From Alcanivorax hongdengensis A-11-3 (lineage in GTDB: Bacteria; Pseudomonadota; Gammaproteobacteria; Pseudomonadales; Alcanivoracaceae), in the NCBI RefSeq assembly GCF_000300995.1, contig NZ_AMRJ01000016.1, positions 1-64,000 of the forward strand: a stretch of DNA of 64,000 bases, written 5' to 3'. The translations under genes were made by a program, and so were the position numbers. The first letter of the stretch is position 1. The number at the start of each line of letters is the position of its first letter. The notes below the pieces were generated by a model, which was given only the letters and a program-made list of their open reading frames with translations, searched no databases and was not told where the DNA came from. Shown piece after piece: positions 8,200 to 17,779 of the stretch.

Positions 8200-10338
8200 T
8201 CAGCATTGCGCCAGAATGGCCTGGCGCACGCAGTGCAGTACCCCGGTGGGCCAGTCATCGCTCAGATGATCGCGTAGCTGGCGGTAGCTGAAGGTATCCT
8301 CGGCCAGGTTGGGCTGGCTGAGCAGGGCATCCTGAATGATGCCGATTTCCACCTCTGACAGGCCCAGTGCCTGCTCCAGTGTCAGCTGGCCGCTGGCCAC
8401 CAGTTCCGCCAGCTGGCGGTAGACCGTCTGTTCGTTGATGCCCTGCTGGTTGGCGATCTGTGCCGGGCTCATATTGGCCTGGGCCAGTGCCAGTATCTCG
8501 TTACTGTCCGGGCCGGCGGGTTCCGCCACGCCATCGGCCGCATCGTCGTTGTCGTTCAGTACGGCCAGAAAATCATCGCCGTAACGCTCCAGTTTGCGAT
8601 CGCCCACGCCGCTCACCGCGGCCAGTTCCCGGCGGTTGCGGGGGCGTACGGCCAGCATGTCCATCAGGGTGGCGTCATGGAAGACCACGTAGGGCGGCAC
8701 CCCTTCTTCCTCGGCCAGGCGCTTGCGGCAGGCGCGCAGGGCTTCCCAGAGTACCCGGTCGGCCTCGGCCACGGCGGAGTGGCTGCGACGGGTGGTGGTC
8801 TTGCTGGCCTTGGCCAGCTCCCGGCGCAGGTGCAACGGCTTTTCGCCGCGCAGGTAGGGGCGGCAGGCTTCGGTGAGTTGCAGGGCACCATAGCCGTTCA
8901 TATCCACGGTCAGCAGGCCCTGGGCCACCAGCTGTCGATAAATGCTCTTCCACTGGGTGGCGTTGAATTCGTTGCCGATGTTCCAGGTGGACACATGGTC
9001 GTGGCCGGCGCTGGCCACCTTGTCGGAGCGGTTGCCGGTGAGCACGTCGATCAGGTGGTTGACGCCGAAGCGCTGGCCGGTGCGGTAGACGCAGCTGAGC
9101 GCTTTCTGGGCGGCCTCGGTGGCATCGAACGTCTGTGGTGGGTTCAGGCAGGTGTCGCAGTTGCCACAGGGCTGGGCCAGGGTTTCGCCGAAATAGTGCA
9201 ACAGGGCCTGGCGGCGGCAGCGGGTGATCTCGCATAGCCCCAGCATGGCCTCCAGGCGCTGGTGCTCGTTGCGTTTGTGCTGCTCGCTGCCGTTGCTCTG
9301 CGCCAGCATCTGCTTGAGCTTGATGGCATCTTCCAGGCCATAGGCCATCCAGGCGGTGGCTGGCTCGCCGTCACGGCCGGCGCGACCGGTTTCCTGGTAG
9401 TAGGATTCGATGCTCTTGGGCAGGTCCAGGTGCGCCACAAAGCGCACATCCGGTTTGTCGATGCCCATGCCGAAGGCAATGGTGGCGACAATGACCAGGC
9501 CGTCTTCGCGCAGGAAACGCTGCTGGTTCTTTTCACGGGTGCCGGCGGGCAGGCCGGCGTGGTAGGGCAGGGCGTTGATGCCCTGCTGGCAGAGCCAGTC
9601 GGCCACCCGCTCCACCTTGTTGCGTGACAGGCAGTAGACAATGCCCGCCTCGCCGCTGTGCTCGGTGCGCAGCAGGCGCAGCAACTGATTGCGCGCACCG
9701 TCCTTGCGTTCGATGCGGTACTGGATATTGGGCCGGTCGAAGCTGGAGACAAAATGGCGCGCCTGGGTCAGATCCAGCCGTTCGGCGATTTCCGTGCGGG
9801 TGCGGTTGTCGGCGGTGGCGGTGAGCGCGATGCGCGGCACGCTGGGGAATTCCCGGTGCAGCAGTGACAGTTGCAGATAGTCGTTGCGAAAGTCATGACC
9901 CCACTGGGACACGCAGTGGGCTTCGTCGATGGCAAACAGGGCAATGTCAGCCTGCTTGAGCAGCGACAGGGTTCGCGGCTGTATCAGGCGCTCCGGGGCA
10001 ATGTAGAGCATGTCCAGCTCGCCCTGCAGCAGCGCCGCTTCCAGTTCCCGCACCTGATCAAAGGCCAGGGTGGAGTTGAGAAAGCCGGCCCTGACGCCCA
10101 GTGCCTTGAGAGCATCCACCTGGTCCTGCATCAGGGCAATCAGCGGGCTGATCACCACGCCGGTGCCCGAGCGGACCAGGGCCGGTATCTGATAACACAG
10201 GGATTTACCGCCACCGGTGGGCATCAGTACCAGGGCATCGTCGCCCTGGATCAGGGTATCGATGATGGCCTGCTGTTCACCGCGGAACTGGTGGTAGCCG
10301 AAGACGTGCTCGAGAACGGAATGGGCATCGGATTGCAT
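8200..10338 (-). CDS. recQ: ATP-dependent DNA helicase RecQ
   Basis: The 712-residue 3'-5' DNA helicase has Walker A TGGGKS (41-46) and DEAH (138-141) in the first RecA domain, and a second helicase domain with [10 protein letters not shown] zinc-binding RQC cysteine set (CEITRC...CGNCDTC) lies near 365-395 and an HRDC domain around 520-600. An extra C-terminal region (~620-712) contains an HTH-like segment ([18 protein letters not shown]), as seen in several marine gammaproteobacterial RecQs. It acts in recombination and fork repair. The start [20 protein letters not shown] was chosen because E. coli RecQ begins similarly; a 41-codon extension has no family support. Confidence 0.94.
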   Translation of the reverse strand: MQSDAHSVLEHVFGYHQFRGEQQAIIDTLIQGDDALVLMPTGGGKSLCYQIPALVRSGTGVVISPLIALMQDQVDALKALGVRAGFLNSTLAFDQVRELEAALLQGELDMLYIAPERLIQPRTLSLLKQADIALFAIDEAHCVSQWGHDFRNDYLQLSLLHREFPSVPRIALTATADNRTRTEIAERLDLTQARHFVSSFDRPNIQYRIERKDGARNQLLRLLRTEHSGEAGIVYCLSRNKVERVADWLCQQGINALPYHAGLPAGTREKNQQRFLREDGLVIVATIAFGMGIDKPDVRFVAHLDLPKSIESYYQETGRAGRDGEPATAWMAYGLEDAIKLKQMLAQSNGSEQHKRNEHQRLEAMLGLCEITRCRRQALLHYFGETLAQPCGNCDTCLNPPQTFDATEAAQKALSCVYRTGQRFGVNHLIDVLTGNRSDKVASAGHDHVSTWNIGNEFNATQWKSIYRQLVAQGLLTVDMNGYGALQLTEACRPYLRGEKPLHLRRELAKASKTTTRRSHSAVAEADRVLWEALRACRKRLAEEEGVPPYVVFHDATLMDMLAVRPRNRRELAAVSGVGDRKLERYGDDFLAVLNDNDDAADGVAEPAGPDSNEILALAQANMSPAQIANQQGINEQTVYRQLAELVASGQLTLEQALGLSEVEIGIIQDALLSQPNLAEDTFSYRQLRDHLSDDWPTGVLHCVRQAILAQC

Positions 10339-10476
10339 GGCGCGAGTATACCTGCCGGGCCTGCGGTGTGACATCCATGAACCACTGCCGGGCATGAAAT
10401 CCCGGCTGACAATGGTTGTCCGCCAGAGGCCCCGGGGGTTGTCAGCCAATCGCTTGCTCAAAGGTAGGAATTATGA

Positions 10477-10499
10477 TTCACTTCTTTTAAAGAAATGAA
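10477..10499. promoter_or_regulatory. 23-bp inverted repeat between recQ and aidB
   Basis: TTCACTTCTTT-t-AAAGAAATGAA matches in 10 of 11 positions across the dyad. It lies in the divergent intergenic region, 134 bp before aidB. A regulator site is likely; the TetR-family protein encoded after aidB is one candidate ligand. Confidence 0.45.
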
Positions 10500-10633
10500 C
10501 TCAAGTTCCGATTAACTGCCGACTCCGGCGTCCGACAGGCGTGCACCCTGGTCGATGGCGGAGGGCGTAGACTGGCGAGAGTGCCGGCCGGGGGTCACTG
10601 ACCCGGCGGCAAACTGCCCTGTGGAGAGCCACC

Positions 10634-12325
10634 ATGAATGCCAAGCATGACACCCTCAACGCTGACCCCATGGCCATGACCCATGAAGTCTTCAACCAGG
10701 CCCGGGCGCTGGAAGACTACAACGCCTATGACAGCGACACGGCTCTGCGCGAGGCGGTGCGCCGCCATGGTGCCGGTTGGGCCGAGCCCCAGCTGTCCGC
10801 CCACGGCGCCCGCACCGGCAGCGCCGAGGTCATTGAGTGGGGGTTTCTGGCCAATGAACACAAACCCCAGTTCTTCAGCCATGACCGTCAGGGTTACCGG
10901 GTGGACTACGTCAAATACCACGAGGCCTACCACCGGCTGATGGCGCTGGGCCTGGAGGCCGGCATTCATTCGGCGCCCTGGGCGGCGCCACGGGCCGGGG
11001 CCCATGTGGCCCGGGCCGCACAAAGCTACCTGCAGGCCCAGGCGGAGGCCGGGCATGGCTGCCCGCTGACCATGACCTTCGCGGCGGTGCCGTCCATCAA
11101 GCTGACCCCGTCACTGGCCAAGGAATGGTTGCCGAAAATCCTCAATAACGCCTATGACCCGCGCAACGTGCCCCACACGGAAAAGCAGGCGCTCACCATC
11201 GGCATGGGCATGACCGAGAAACAGGGCGGCTCCGATGTCCGGGCCAACACCACCCGCGCTTACCCGATAGGTGCCGAAGGGCCCGGTGAGGCCTATGAAC
11301 TGGTGGGCCACAAGTGGTTCACCTCCGCGCCCATGTGCGATGCCTTCCTGGTGCTGGCGCAGACCGGGGCCGGCGTCAGCTGTTTTCTGGTGCCGCGCTG
11401 GCGCCCGGATGGCAGCAAGAACCCGATCCAGGTGCAACGTCTGAAGAACAAGATGGGTAACGTTTCCAACGCCTCGTCGGAAATCGAGCTGCGTGGCGCC
11501 CTGGGCTGGCTGGTGGGCGAAGAAGGCCGTGGCGTGCCGGCCATCATCGAGATGGTGGCCATGACCCGTTTCGACTGCATGATTGGTTCCACCTCCGGGC
11601 AGCGCCAGGCCGTTGCCCAGGCCGTCAACCATGCCCAGGGCCGTGCCGCTTTTGGCAAGACACTGATCGATCAGCCGCTGATGCGTAACGTGCTGGCGGA
11701 CCTGCAGCTGGAAGTGGAGGGCTCACTGGCCATTGCCATGCGCATGGGCGAGGCACTGGACAACACCACCCTGGACCCGGCCAATAGCCACGAAAAGCTG
11801 CTGCTGCGCCTGGGCCTGCCGGCGGGCAAGTACTGGATCTGCAAGCGCACCCCCTTCCATGCCTACGAGGCCATGGAATGCCTGGGCGGTAACGGTGTCA
11901 CCGAAGACTTCATCATGGCCCGTCTCTACCGGGAGGCACCCATCAATGCCATTTGGGAGGGGTCCGGCAATGTGCAGGCGCTGGACATGCTGCGTGCCCT
12001 GGCCAAGACGCCGGCGGTGCTGGACACCTGGTTTGCCGAGCTGGGCAAGACCGCCGGCAGTGATGCCCGTCTGGACAAGGCGGTGAATGCCCTCAAGCAG
12101 GAATTCACCGACATGGACGATGCCGAATACCGGGCCCGGGATATTGTTGATCGCCTGTCCTTGACCATGCAGGCCAGCCAGCTGGTGGCAGCGGGCAACC
12201 CGGCCGTGGCGGATGCGTTTATCGCCTCCCGCCTGGGCCAGCACGGTGATCGCAACTACGGCACCCTGCCGCGGGGGCTGGACCTGGACACCCTGCTGCA
12301 GCGCGCCAATCCCTGGCAGGCCTGA
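10634..12325 (+). CDS. aidB: AidB-like acyl-CoA dehydrogenase
   Basis: The 563-residue flavoprotein aligns by eye with E. coli AidB from the N-terminus (HEVFNQARALEDYNAYDSDTALREAV...) through the acyl-CoA dehydrogenase core (MGMTEKQGGSDVRANTT, GHKWFTSAPMCDAF). The C-terminal ECLGGNGV and YREAPINAIWEGSGNVQ segments are also present. AidB is made in the adaptive response to alkylation and binds DNA and FAD; weak isovaleryl-CoA dehydrogenase activity is reported. No Ada site can be recognised. A TetR gene follows 64 bp downstream. Outside the Ada regulon such homologues may serve lipid catabolism. Confidence 0.85.
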   Translation: MNAKHDTLNADPMAMTHEVFNQARALEDYNAYDSDTALREAVRRHGAGWAEPQLSAHGARTGSAEVIEWGFLANEHKPQFFSHDRQGYRVDYVKYHEAYHRLMALGLEAGIHSAPWAAPRAGAHVARAAQSYLQAQAEAGHGCPLTMTFAAVPSIKLTPSLAKEWLPKILNNAYDPRNVPHTEKQALTIGMGMTEKQGGSDVRANTTRAYPIGAEGPGEAYELVGHKWFTSAPMCDAFLVLAQTGAGVSCFLVPRWRPDGSKNPIQVQRLKNKMGNVSNASSEIELRGALGWLVGEEGRGVPAIIEMVAMTRFDCMIGSTSGQRQAVAQAVNHAQGRAAFGKTLIDQPLMRNVLADLQLEVEGSLAIAMRMGEALDNTTLDPANSHEKLLLRLGLPAGKYWICKRTPFHAYEAMECLGGNGVTEDFIMARLYREAPINAIWEGSGNVQALDMLRALAKTPAVLDTWFAELGKTAGSDARLDKAVNALKQEFTDMDDAEYRARDIVDRLSLTMQASQLVAAGNPAVADAFIASRLGQHGDRNYGTLPRGLDLDTLLQRANPWQA

Positions 12326-12389
12326 TGTTGGCCACTGACAGAGGCCCGGTGGGTCGGGATAATGTCGGTTTTGTCTGGAAGGCCGATTG

Positions 12390-12983
12390 ATGGCGTACCG
12401 TGAAACTGATCAGGTCAGGGCCAGAAAGGCGGCGCAGCGCGAGCACCTGCTGGTCAGTGCCGAGCAACTGGTCCGTGAGGGCGGCTTTGCCAACCTGACC
12501 ATGCAGACCCTGGCCCGTCAGGCGCGCGTGGGCGTGGGTACCCTTTACCGGTACTTCGATAACAAGGGGCGGCTGGCCGCGGAGGTGTTCCGCCGCGCCA
12601 CCGAGCGTGAGGTGGCGGCGGTGGCGCAGGCCATGACCCACGGCGACACGGTGGTGGCGCGTCTTACCCATGTGCTGCAGGAATTTGTGCGGCGGGCCCA
12701 GTCGGCCCCCAAGCTGGCCTGGGCACTGATTGCCGAGCCGGTGGACCCGGAAGTGGACAGTGAGCGTCTGCATTACCGACGCCAGTACGCCAGCCTTTAC
12801 CAGGCGCTGTTGCGTGAGGGCGTGGCGAGCGGCGAGCTGCCCGAGCAGAATATTGCGGTGGTGGCGGCGGCCATGGTGGGCGGCATTGCCGAGGCCCTGG
12901 TCGGGCCCCTGTCCGAGCCACTGGAGCAGGATGACGTGGCCGAAGCCCTGGTGGGCTTCTGCCTGCGTGCCATCGGTCTATAA
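12390..12983 (+). CDS. TetR-family transcriptional regulator
   Basis: The 197-residue protein has an N-terminal helix-turn-helix (TMQTLARQARVGVGTLYRYFDNKGRLAAEV, about residues 33-62) typical of TetR regulators. The C-terminal ligand domain contains the EFVRRAQSAPKLAWALIAEPVDPEV segment seen in fatty-acid-related TetR proteins. The ATG at 12390 follows GGAAGG. Lying directly after aidB, it may control aidB through the inverted repeat upstream, which is inference. Ligand unknown. Confidence 0.85.
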   Translation: MAYRETDQVRARKAAQREHLLVSAEQLVREGGFANLTMQTLARQARVGVGTLYRYFDNKGRLAAEVFRRATEREVAAVAQAMTHGDTVVARLTHVLQEFVRRAQSAPKLAWALIAEPVDPEVDSERLHYRRQYASLYQALLREGVASGELPEQNIAVVAAAMVGGIAEALVGPLSEPLEQDDVAEALVGFCLRAIGL

Positions 12984-12994
12984 CCCGCGACGGC

Positions 12995-13741
12995 TCAGAG
13001 TTTCAGCTTGCCGGCAATCTCGAACCACAGGGCGCGATAGGCCTGGGCGGAGGGCGTGTAGGGCGCGAATTCGCCCACCGGAGCCCGGTGATCGCCCATC
13101 TGTTCCACATGGGTGGAGTAGGGGATCCAGGTTTTCAGCCCGCCTTTCATGCTTTTCGGGCGCTTGACCAGCATTTCCACGTGCAGGTCTCGGTGGCGGT
13201 CGACCATGTTGAAGAAAGGCACCACCGTCAGGTGGCCGAATTTCTTGTTGTCCAGCCATTCGCGTACCTGGTCGAAGGCACGCAGGGACAGGTGGGTGGG
13301 AATCACCGGCACGAACAGATAGTCCGCCGCTGCAAAAATGCTTTCCGCCACCGGGCTCAGGGTCGGCGGACAATCCAGAATCACCAGCTCGTAGCTTTCC
13401 CCCAGGGGGGCAATCAGCTGCTTGATACGGTTCCTGGCGCCGCCGTTTTCCACCAGCTTGATATCGGCGTTGCGCATGCTCAGATCCGCGGGGATGGCAT
13501 CCAGATTGGGCCAGCGGGTGGCACACTTGAGCCGGCCAACGGGCTGTTTGCCCTTGAGCACGGTACCGGCCTTGTAGCCCTCGCCCTGGTCCACGCCCAG
13601 ATAAAAACTGGCCGCCCCCTGGGGGTCCAGATCCCACAACAGCGTACGGTGTTTCCAGCGGGAGGCGTGCCAGGCCACGTTGACCGCCGTGGTGGTTTTC
13701 CCGACACCGCCTTTCAGATTGTAAAAGGCAATGGTTTGCAT
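12995..13741 (-). CDS. Orphan ParA-family ATPase
   Basis: The 248-residue P-loop ATPase has the deviant Walker A KGGVGKT (10-16), WDLDPQG as the switch I region and LDCPPTLSP as Walker B. The start MQTIAFYNLKGG lies after AGGAAAG; an 18-codon upstream extension lacks support. No parB gene is adjacent, so it is not a chromosome-partition pair. Orphan ParA/MinD-like ATPases position protein cargo such as chemoreceptors, polar machinery or carboxysomes. The divergent neighbour is a DUF4062 gene. Cargo unknown. Confidence 0.85.
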   Translation of the reverse strand: MQTIAFYNLKGGVGKTTTAVNVAWHASRWKHRTLLWDLDPQGAASFYLGVDQGEGYKAGTVLKGKQPVGRLKCATRWPNLDAIPADLSMRNADIKLVENGGARNRIKQLIAPLGESYELVILDCPPTLSPVAESIFAAADYLFVPVIPTHLSLRAFDQVREWLDNKKFGHLTVVPFFNMVDRHRDLHVEMLVKRPKSMKGGLKTWIPYSTHVEQMGDHRAPVGEFAPYTPSAQAYRALWFEIAGKLKL

Positions 13742-13938
13742 GACTCGGCTTTCCTGTAAGCTGTATATGTAGCGCAGACGACGGCGGAACCACAACGCCA
13801 GTGTGGGGTCAGGCTAGCATGAACCGGCCAGCCTGTCTCACGATGGCTTGTGGTGCCGGCCTGGTGGCGCTTTAATAGCGGTCCATACACGGGACCAGAA
13901 GAGTCCGAACGGCCACGGAACCGGTGGAAGAGGTCAGG

Positions 13939-14976
13939 GTGACAGCCGACAATCGCTATCAAGTTTTTATCAGCGCTACCTATCCGGATATGCAGGAGGC
14001 GCGTCAGGCGCTGATGGTGCCGCTGATGGACATGGGTCTGATGCCCACCGGGTTCGACAGCAGCGCCGCCGACGGCAACACCCTGTTGCCGGTCATTCAG
14101 CGGATGATCGAGGAAAGTGACTATTTCATTCTGCTGGTGGGCGGCCGTTACGGCACTCTCTCGCCCATGGGGCTCAGCGAGATTCATCGCGAATATATCT
14201 TTGCCGCCACCAAGCGCAAACCGGTAATCGCCCTGATCCACGACAACCCTGCCATGCTGCCCGAGAGCCGCCGGGAAACCACCCGTGAAGGCCAGGTACG
14301 TCGCGAGGATTTCGCCCGCCTGCTGGAGAACAAGGCCATCTGTTACCGCTGGAGCACCGAGAAGGGCCTGGCGGAACTGATCAGCAAGGTGATGCCCGAG
14401 GTCATGCGCGAGCACCCGGCGGATGGCTGGATCCGCGCCGACCGGGCCGGGCAGGGTGGTGGTGCCCAGAGCGCGGCGCTGAAGGAGCGTATTGCGGTGC
14501 TGGAGAAAGAGCGAGAAGAACTGCTCGCCCAGGCCCGCCCGCCGCTCAAGAGCCTGGCCCGCGGCAGTGACCAGGTCAGTCTGGATTATTCCTGCAATGT
14601 CTACGAAGGCGGTGACTGCAAGCTGGCCATGGCCAGCACCCGCATTAGCTGGGACCAGGCCTTTGCCTGCGTGGCGCCCCTGATGCTCAACCCGGCCTCG
14701 GAAATGTCGCTGCAGAAAGCGCTGGAAGACTACATCGGCCGGCGGGCGCTGGCGGACGTGCAGGGTGATTTCCCCAAGGCCCACGCGGTGCGCAACGTGG
14801 TCATGGCCAGCCATGCCTTCAACCAGGTCAAGGTGCACCTGCGTGCGCTGGGGCTGATCAACAAAAGCCAGGAAAAGGACAGCCGCGGCCTGCCCATGTG
14901 GCAACTCACCGCCCACGGCGATAACACCATGAGCCAGGTAATGGCGGTGAAGCGGTCGGTGAGGGTTAAGATTTAA
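13939..14976 (+). CDS. DUF4062-domain protein
   Basis: The protein begins TADNRYQVFISATYPDMQEARQAL, the DUF4062 signature, and continues with IEESDYFILLVGGRYG and SEIHREYIFAA (to about residue 110). A short coiled coil (AALKERIAVLEKEREEL) sits near residue 180. The C-terminal half contains SWDQAFACVAPLMLN and may be winged-helix-like. DUF4062 is a TIR/SLOG-like Rossmann domain often found on signalling and anti-phage STAND proteins; no NTPase domain is fused here. I chose GTG at 13939, since AGAGG precedes it; GTG at 13924 is possible. The last codon and stop lie inside a palindromic element. Confidence 0.75.
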   Translation: MTADNRYQVFISATYPDMQEARQALMVPLMDMGLMPTGFDSSAADGNTLLPVIQRMIEESDYFILLVGGRYGTLSPMGLSEIHREYIFAATKRKPVIALIHDNPAMLPESRRETTREGQVRREDFARLLENKAICYRWSTEKGLAELISKVMPEVMREHPADGWIRADRAGQGGGAQSAALKERIAVLEKEREELLAQARPPLKSLARGSDQVSLDYSCNVYEGGDCKLAMASTRISWDQAFACVAPLMLNPASEMSLQKALEDYIGRRALADVQGDFPKAHAVRNVVMASHAFNQVKVHLRALGLINKSQEKDSRGLPMWQLTAHGDNTMSQVMAVKRSVRVKI

Positions 14977-15138
14977 TTGATAATTTAGAATGGATAATTG
15001 ATAACGGCGCGAAGGCGCTATTCAACTGTCTGAAAGCAAAGAGGCCGCGTCCATAGTCTGGACGCGGCCTCTTGCGTTTGATAACCAAGGAACTGGCTCG
15101 CGCCAGTTATCAATTATCCATTATCAATTATCAATTAA
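14973..15138. repeat. 166-bp palindromic element with AT-rich arms and central GC hairpin
   Basis: The left arm (14973-15011) starts TTAATTGATAA and ends CGGCGCG. The right arm (15099-15138) is nearly its reverse complement (CGCGCCAG...TCAATTAA). The centre holds a perfect GC-rich hairpin. Each arm contains repeated ATAATTGATAA-type units. The arms supply the stop codons of both convergent genes (DUF4062 gene and proS). The AT content contrasts strongly with the GC-rich neighbours. Confidence 0.8.
15039..15074. terminator. GC-rich bidirectional hairpin between the DUF4062 gene and proS
   Basis: AAGAGGCCGCGTCC and GGACGCGGCCTCTT form a 14-bp perfect stem with a 7-base loop. No long T-tract follows. 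It is centrally placed in the palindromic element and probably terminates both convergent transcripts. Confidence 0.55.
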
Positions 15139-16848
15139 CCCCACCTTACTCTTGATAAACGCCACAACCTCATCCAGCGGCACATCGGTATTCTCCGCGT
15201 CCCGACGCCCCTTGTATTCCAGCACGCCGTTGTCCATGCCGCGCTCGGCAATGACAATGCGGTGAGGGATGCCCAGCAGTTCGCTGTCGGCCAGTTTTAC
15301 GCCCAGGCGTTCCTTTTCCCGGTCGTCAAACAGAACCTCGATGCCGGCGGCGGTGAGGTCGCGGTAGAGCTGCTCGGCCAGCTCGCGCTCGCGGGGGCTC
15401 TTCTTGATGTTCACCGGCACCAGGGCCACCTGGAAGGGGGCGATGGTTTCCGGCCAGATGATGCCGCGATCATCGTTGTTCTGCTCGATGGCGGCGGCCA
15501 CCACCCGGGTGACGCCGATGCCGTAGCAGCCCATGGGCATGACCACGGACTTGCCGTTTTCATCCAGCACCTTGGCGCCCAGCGCTTCGGAGTACTTGGT
15601 GCCCAGCTGGAAGATATGACCCACTTCGATGCCGCGTTTGATGGTCAGGGTGCCCTTGCCGTCCGGGCTCGGGTCGCCTTCCACCACATTGCGCAGGTCG
15701 GCGACCTGCGGCAGCGGCACATCGCGTTCCCAGTTGATGTTGAAGAAGTGTTTGCCGTCTTCGTTGGCGCCGGCACTGAAATCACTCATCACTGCCACGC
15801 TGCGGTCGGCGATCATCGTGATGGGCAAATTGACCGGGCCCAGGGAGCCGGGGCCGGCACCGATTGCCTTGCGGATCTCTTCCTCGCTGGCGAACGCCAT
15901 GGGCGAGGCCACCGCATCCAGCTTTTCTGCCTTGATATCGTTGAGCTCGTGATCGCCACGCACCAGCAGGGCGACCAGCTCACCGTCCTCGGCGCCTTTT
16001 ACCACCAGTGTCTTGACGGTTTTCTCGATGGCCAGGTCGAACTGCGCCACCAGTTCTTCAATGGTTTTGGCATTGGGCGTGTCCACCTTTTCCATGTCGG
16101 CGGTGGCTGCCGCCCGTTCGGTGGTGGGAGCCAGGGCTTCGGCCAGCTCCACATTGGCGGCGAAGTCGGAGCTGTCTGAGAAGGCGATATCGTCCTCGCC
16201 GGAGTCCGCCAGCACATGGAATTCGTGGCTGGCGGCACCGCCGATGGCGCCGGTGTCCGCTTCCACCGGGCGGTAGTCCAGGCCCAGGCGGTCGAAGATG
16301 GCGCAGTAGGCCCGGTGCATGATCTGATAGGTCTCGGCCAGGGAGGCTTCATCAATGTGGAAGGAGTAGGCGTCCTTCATGATGAATTCCCGCGAGCGCA
16401 TGATGCCAAAGCGCGGACGGATCTCGTCACGGAACTTGGTCTGGATCTGGTAGAAGTTGGCCGGCAGCTGTTTGTAGCTGTGTACCTCGTTGCGCACCAT
16501 GTCGGTGACCACTTCCTCATGGGTGGGGCCCAGGCAGAAGGCATTGTCATGGCGGTCGGTGATACGCAGCAGCTCGGGGCCATAGGCCGGTGCCCGGCCG
16601 GATTCCTGCCACAATTCCATGGGCTGAACCACCGGCATCAGCACCTCCTGGGCGCCGGCCCGGTCCATCTCTTCACGGATGATGGTTTCTACCTTGCGCA
16701 GTACCCGCAGGCCGGTTGGCAGCCAGGTATAAAGCCCGGAGGCCAGTTTGCGAACCATGCCGGCACGCAGCATCAGTTGGTGGCTGATGACAACGGCATC
16801 AGCGGGGGTTTCCTTGACGGTGGCAAGCAGGTATTGGGAGGTGCGCAT
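15124..16848 (-). CDS. proS: Prolyl-tRNA synthetase (bacterial type with editing insertion)
   Basis: At 574 residues it matches bacterial-type ProRS (about 570). The N-terminus [40 protein letters not shown] is characteristic. Class II motif 2 ([26 protein letters not shown]) precedes a YbaK-like editing insertion at about 220-400 and the anticodon-binding domain at the end. It charges tRNA-Pro. The last residues LIDN are encoded by the arm of the palindromic repeat, so the native C-terminus has been replaced or extended slightly. Confidence 0.96.
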   Translation of the reverse strand: MRTSQYLLATVKETPADAVVISHQLMLRAGMVRKLASGLYTWLPTGLRVLRKVETIIREEMDRAGAQEVLMPVVQPMELWQESGRAPAYGPELLRITDRHDNAFCLGPTHEEVVTDMVRNEVHSYKQLPANFYQIQTKFRDEIRPRFGIMRSREFIMKDAYSFHIDEASLAETYQIMHRAYCAIFDRLGLDYRPVEADTGAIGGAASHEFHVLADSGEDDIAFSDSSDFAANVELAEALAPTTERAAATADMEKVDTPNAKTIEELVAQFDLAIEKTVKTLVVKGAEDGELVALLVRGDHELNDIKAEKLDAVASPMAFASEEEIRKAIGAGPGSLGPVNLPITMIADRSVAVMSDFSAGANEDGKHFFNINWERDVPLPQVADLRNVVEGDPSPDGKGTLTIKRGIEVGHIFQLGTKYSEALGAKVLDENGKSVVMPMGCYGIGVTRVVAAAIEQNNDDRGIIWPETIAPFQVALVPVNIKKSPRERELAEQLYRDLTAAGIEVLFDDREKERLGVKLADSELLGIPHRIVIAERGMDNGVLEYKGRRDAENTDVPLDEVVAFIKSKVGLIDN

Positions 16849-17047
16849 AATCGCTCTTAGTGACCAGTGAATGCGGAAACGCCGATTCTAGGGCCTGAGC
16901 CGGGGATTGGAAACCGGCATGCCGGTTTTCCGGTATGGCCGTAACGCCGTCAGCGGTTGTGAAGCGGTCAGGCGAAAATGGATGGCGAACTGCTATCATG
17001 GCGTTTTCGAACCATGTTCATTTGTGATCGAGGATCAGGGCCTCCTT

Positions 17048-17467
17048 ATGCTGAACGCACAACAAGTACAAGAAATCATTTATCAGGGATTGCCGGCGGC
17101 CTCCGAGGAAGGGCTGCGGGTCGAGCAGGTCGGCGATCATCGCGCCCGGGTCAGAACCCCGTTTCGCGAGTCAGCACTGCGCCCCGGCGGTACCCTGTCC
17201 GGGCCGACCATGATGGGGCTGGCCGATGCGGCCATGTACGCGGCCATCCTGGCGGCGCTGGGGCGGGTGGAAATGGCTGTCACCCAGAACCTCAATATCA
17301 ACTTCCTGTCCCGCCCGGCGCCCCGCGACCTGATTGCCGAGGCAGTAATCCTGCGTCTGGGGCGCCGCTCGGCGGTGCTGGAAGTGCAGCTGTTCAGTGA
17401 AGGCGGTGAAGAGATGGTCGCCCATGTCACCGGCACCTATGCGCTACCGGCATCCACCAGGGCCTAG
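17048..17467 (+). CDS. PaaI-type hotdog-fold thioesterase
   Basis: The 139-residue protein has the hotdog signature RPGGTLSGPTMMGLADAAMYAAIL around residues 45-68, with an Asp in the long helix, then QNLNINFLSRPAP. Family members hydrolyse acyl-CoA thioesters. The ATG at 17048 was chosen over an upstream extension to 16907 that overlaps the proS promoter. It is divergent from proS and isolated. Substrate unknown; YdiI/PaaI-like medium-chain or aromatic acyl-CoA are possibilities. Confidence 0.8.
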   Translation: MLNAQQVQEIIYQGLPAASEEGLRVEQVGDHRARVRTPFRESALRPGGTLSGPTMMGLADAAMYAAILAALGRVEMAVTQNLNINFLSRPAPRDLIAEAVILRLGRRSAVLEVQLFSEGGEEMVAHVTGTYALPASTRA

Positions 17468-17779
17468 GGTCTGTTAAAAGGCCCATCGCGGATTCGCTGG
17501 AAAACGTACAAGGCCTGACGTCAGGCGTCTGACTCCAGGCTCAACCCCTTACAGCTGGCGCGGCGGTGATGTTTCGGGGTGACCCTTGCATGCGCACGCC
17601 TGTCCCCTTCACCTGCAAGCCCTCGCTTTGCCTGTGGGAGCGTGCTTGCACGCGAACAAGCCCTGTTGGTTGACAAACAAACGCCCGCAGGGGGGTAGCC
17701 GGTGAAGGTTTTGGCGTTGGGGTCTTTGGGGTTTCAGTCTATCGCGTCTGACGTCCGACCTCTGGCGTTGGACCAGGCT
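17468..17779. repeat. Dispersed repeat copy A, carrying one REP-like hairpin
   Basis: This 312-bp gene-free stretch shares several blocks with 40180-40530: GGAAAACGTACAAGG near its start, AGCCGGTGAAG, and TTTCAG-CTATCGCGT followed by GACGTCCGAC and TGGACCAGGC near its end. The copies are diverged. No coding potential or promoter is evident. It separates the thioesterase gene from the convergent tamB. Confidence 0.7.
17631..17656 (+). repeat. REP-like palindromic sequence
   Basis: CCTGTGGGAGCGTGC-tt-GCACGCGAA has the GTGGGAGC...GCTTGC...GCGAA form of REP sequences known from Pseudomonas, with a GCGTGC/GCACGC stem and a TT loop. Only one copy is seen in this window. Confidence 0.6.

Noticed and set aside
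12995-13741. parAB partition locus
   Set aside because: No ParB-like gene or parS-type cluster is adjacent; the ATPase is an orphan.
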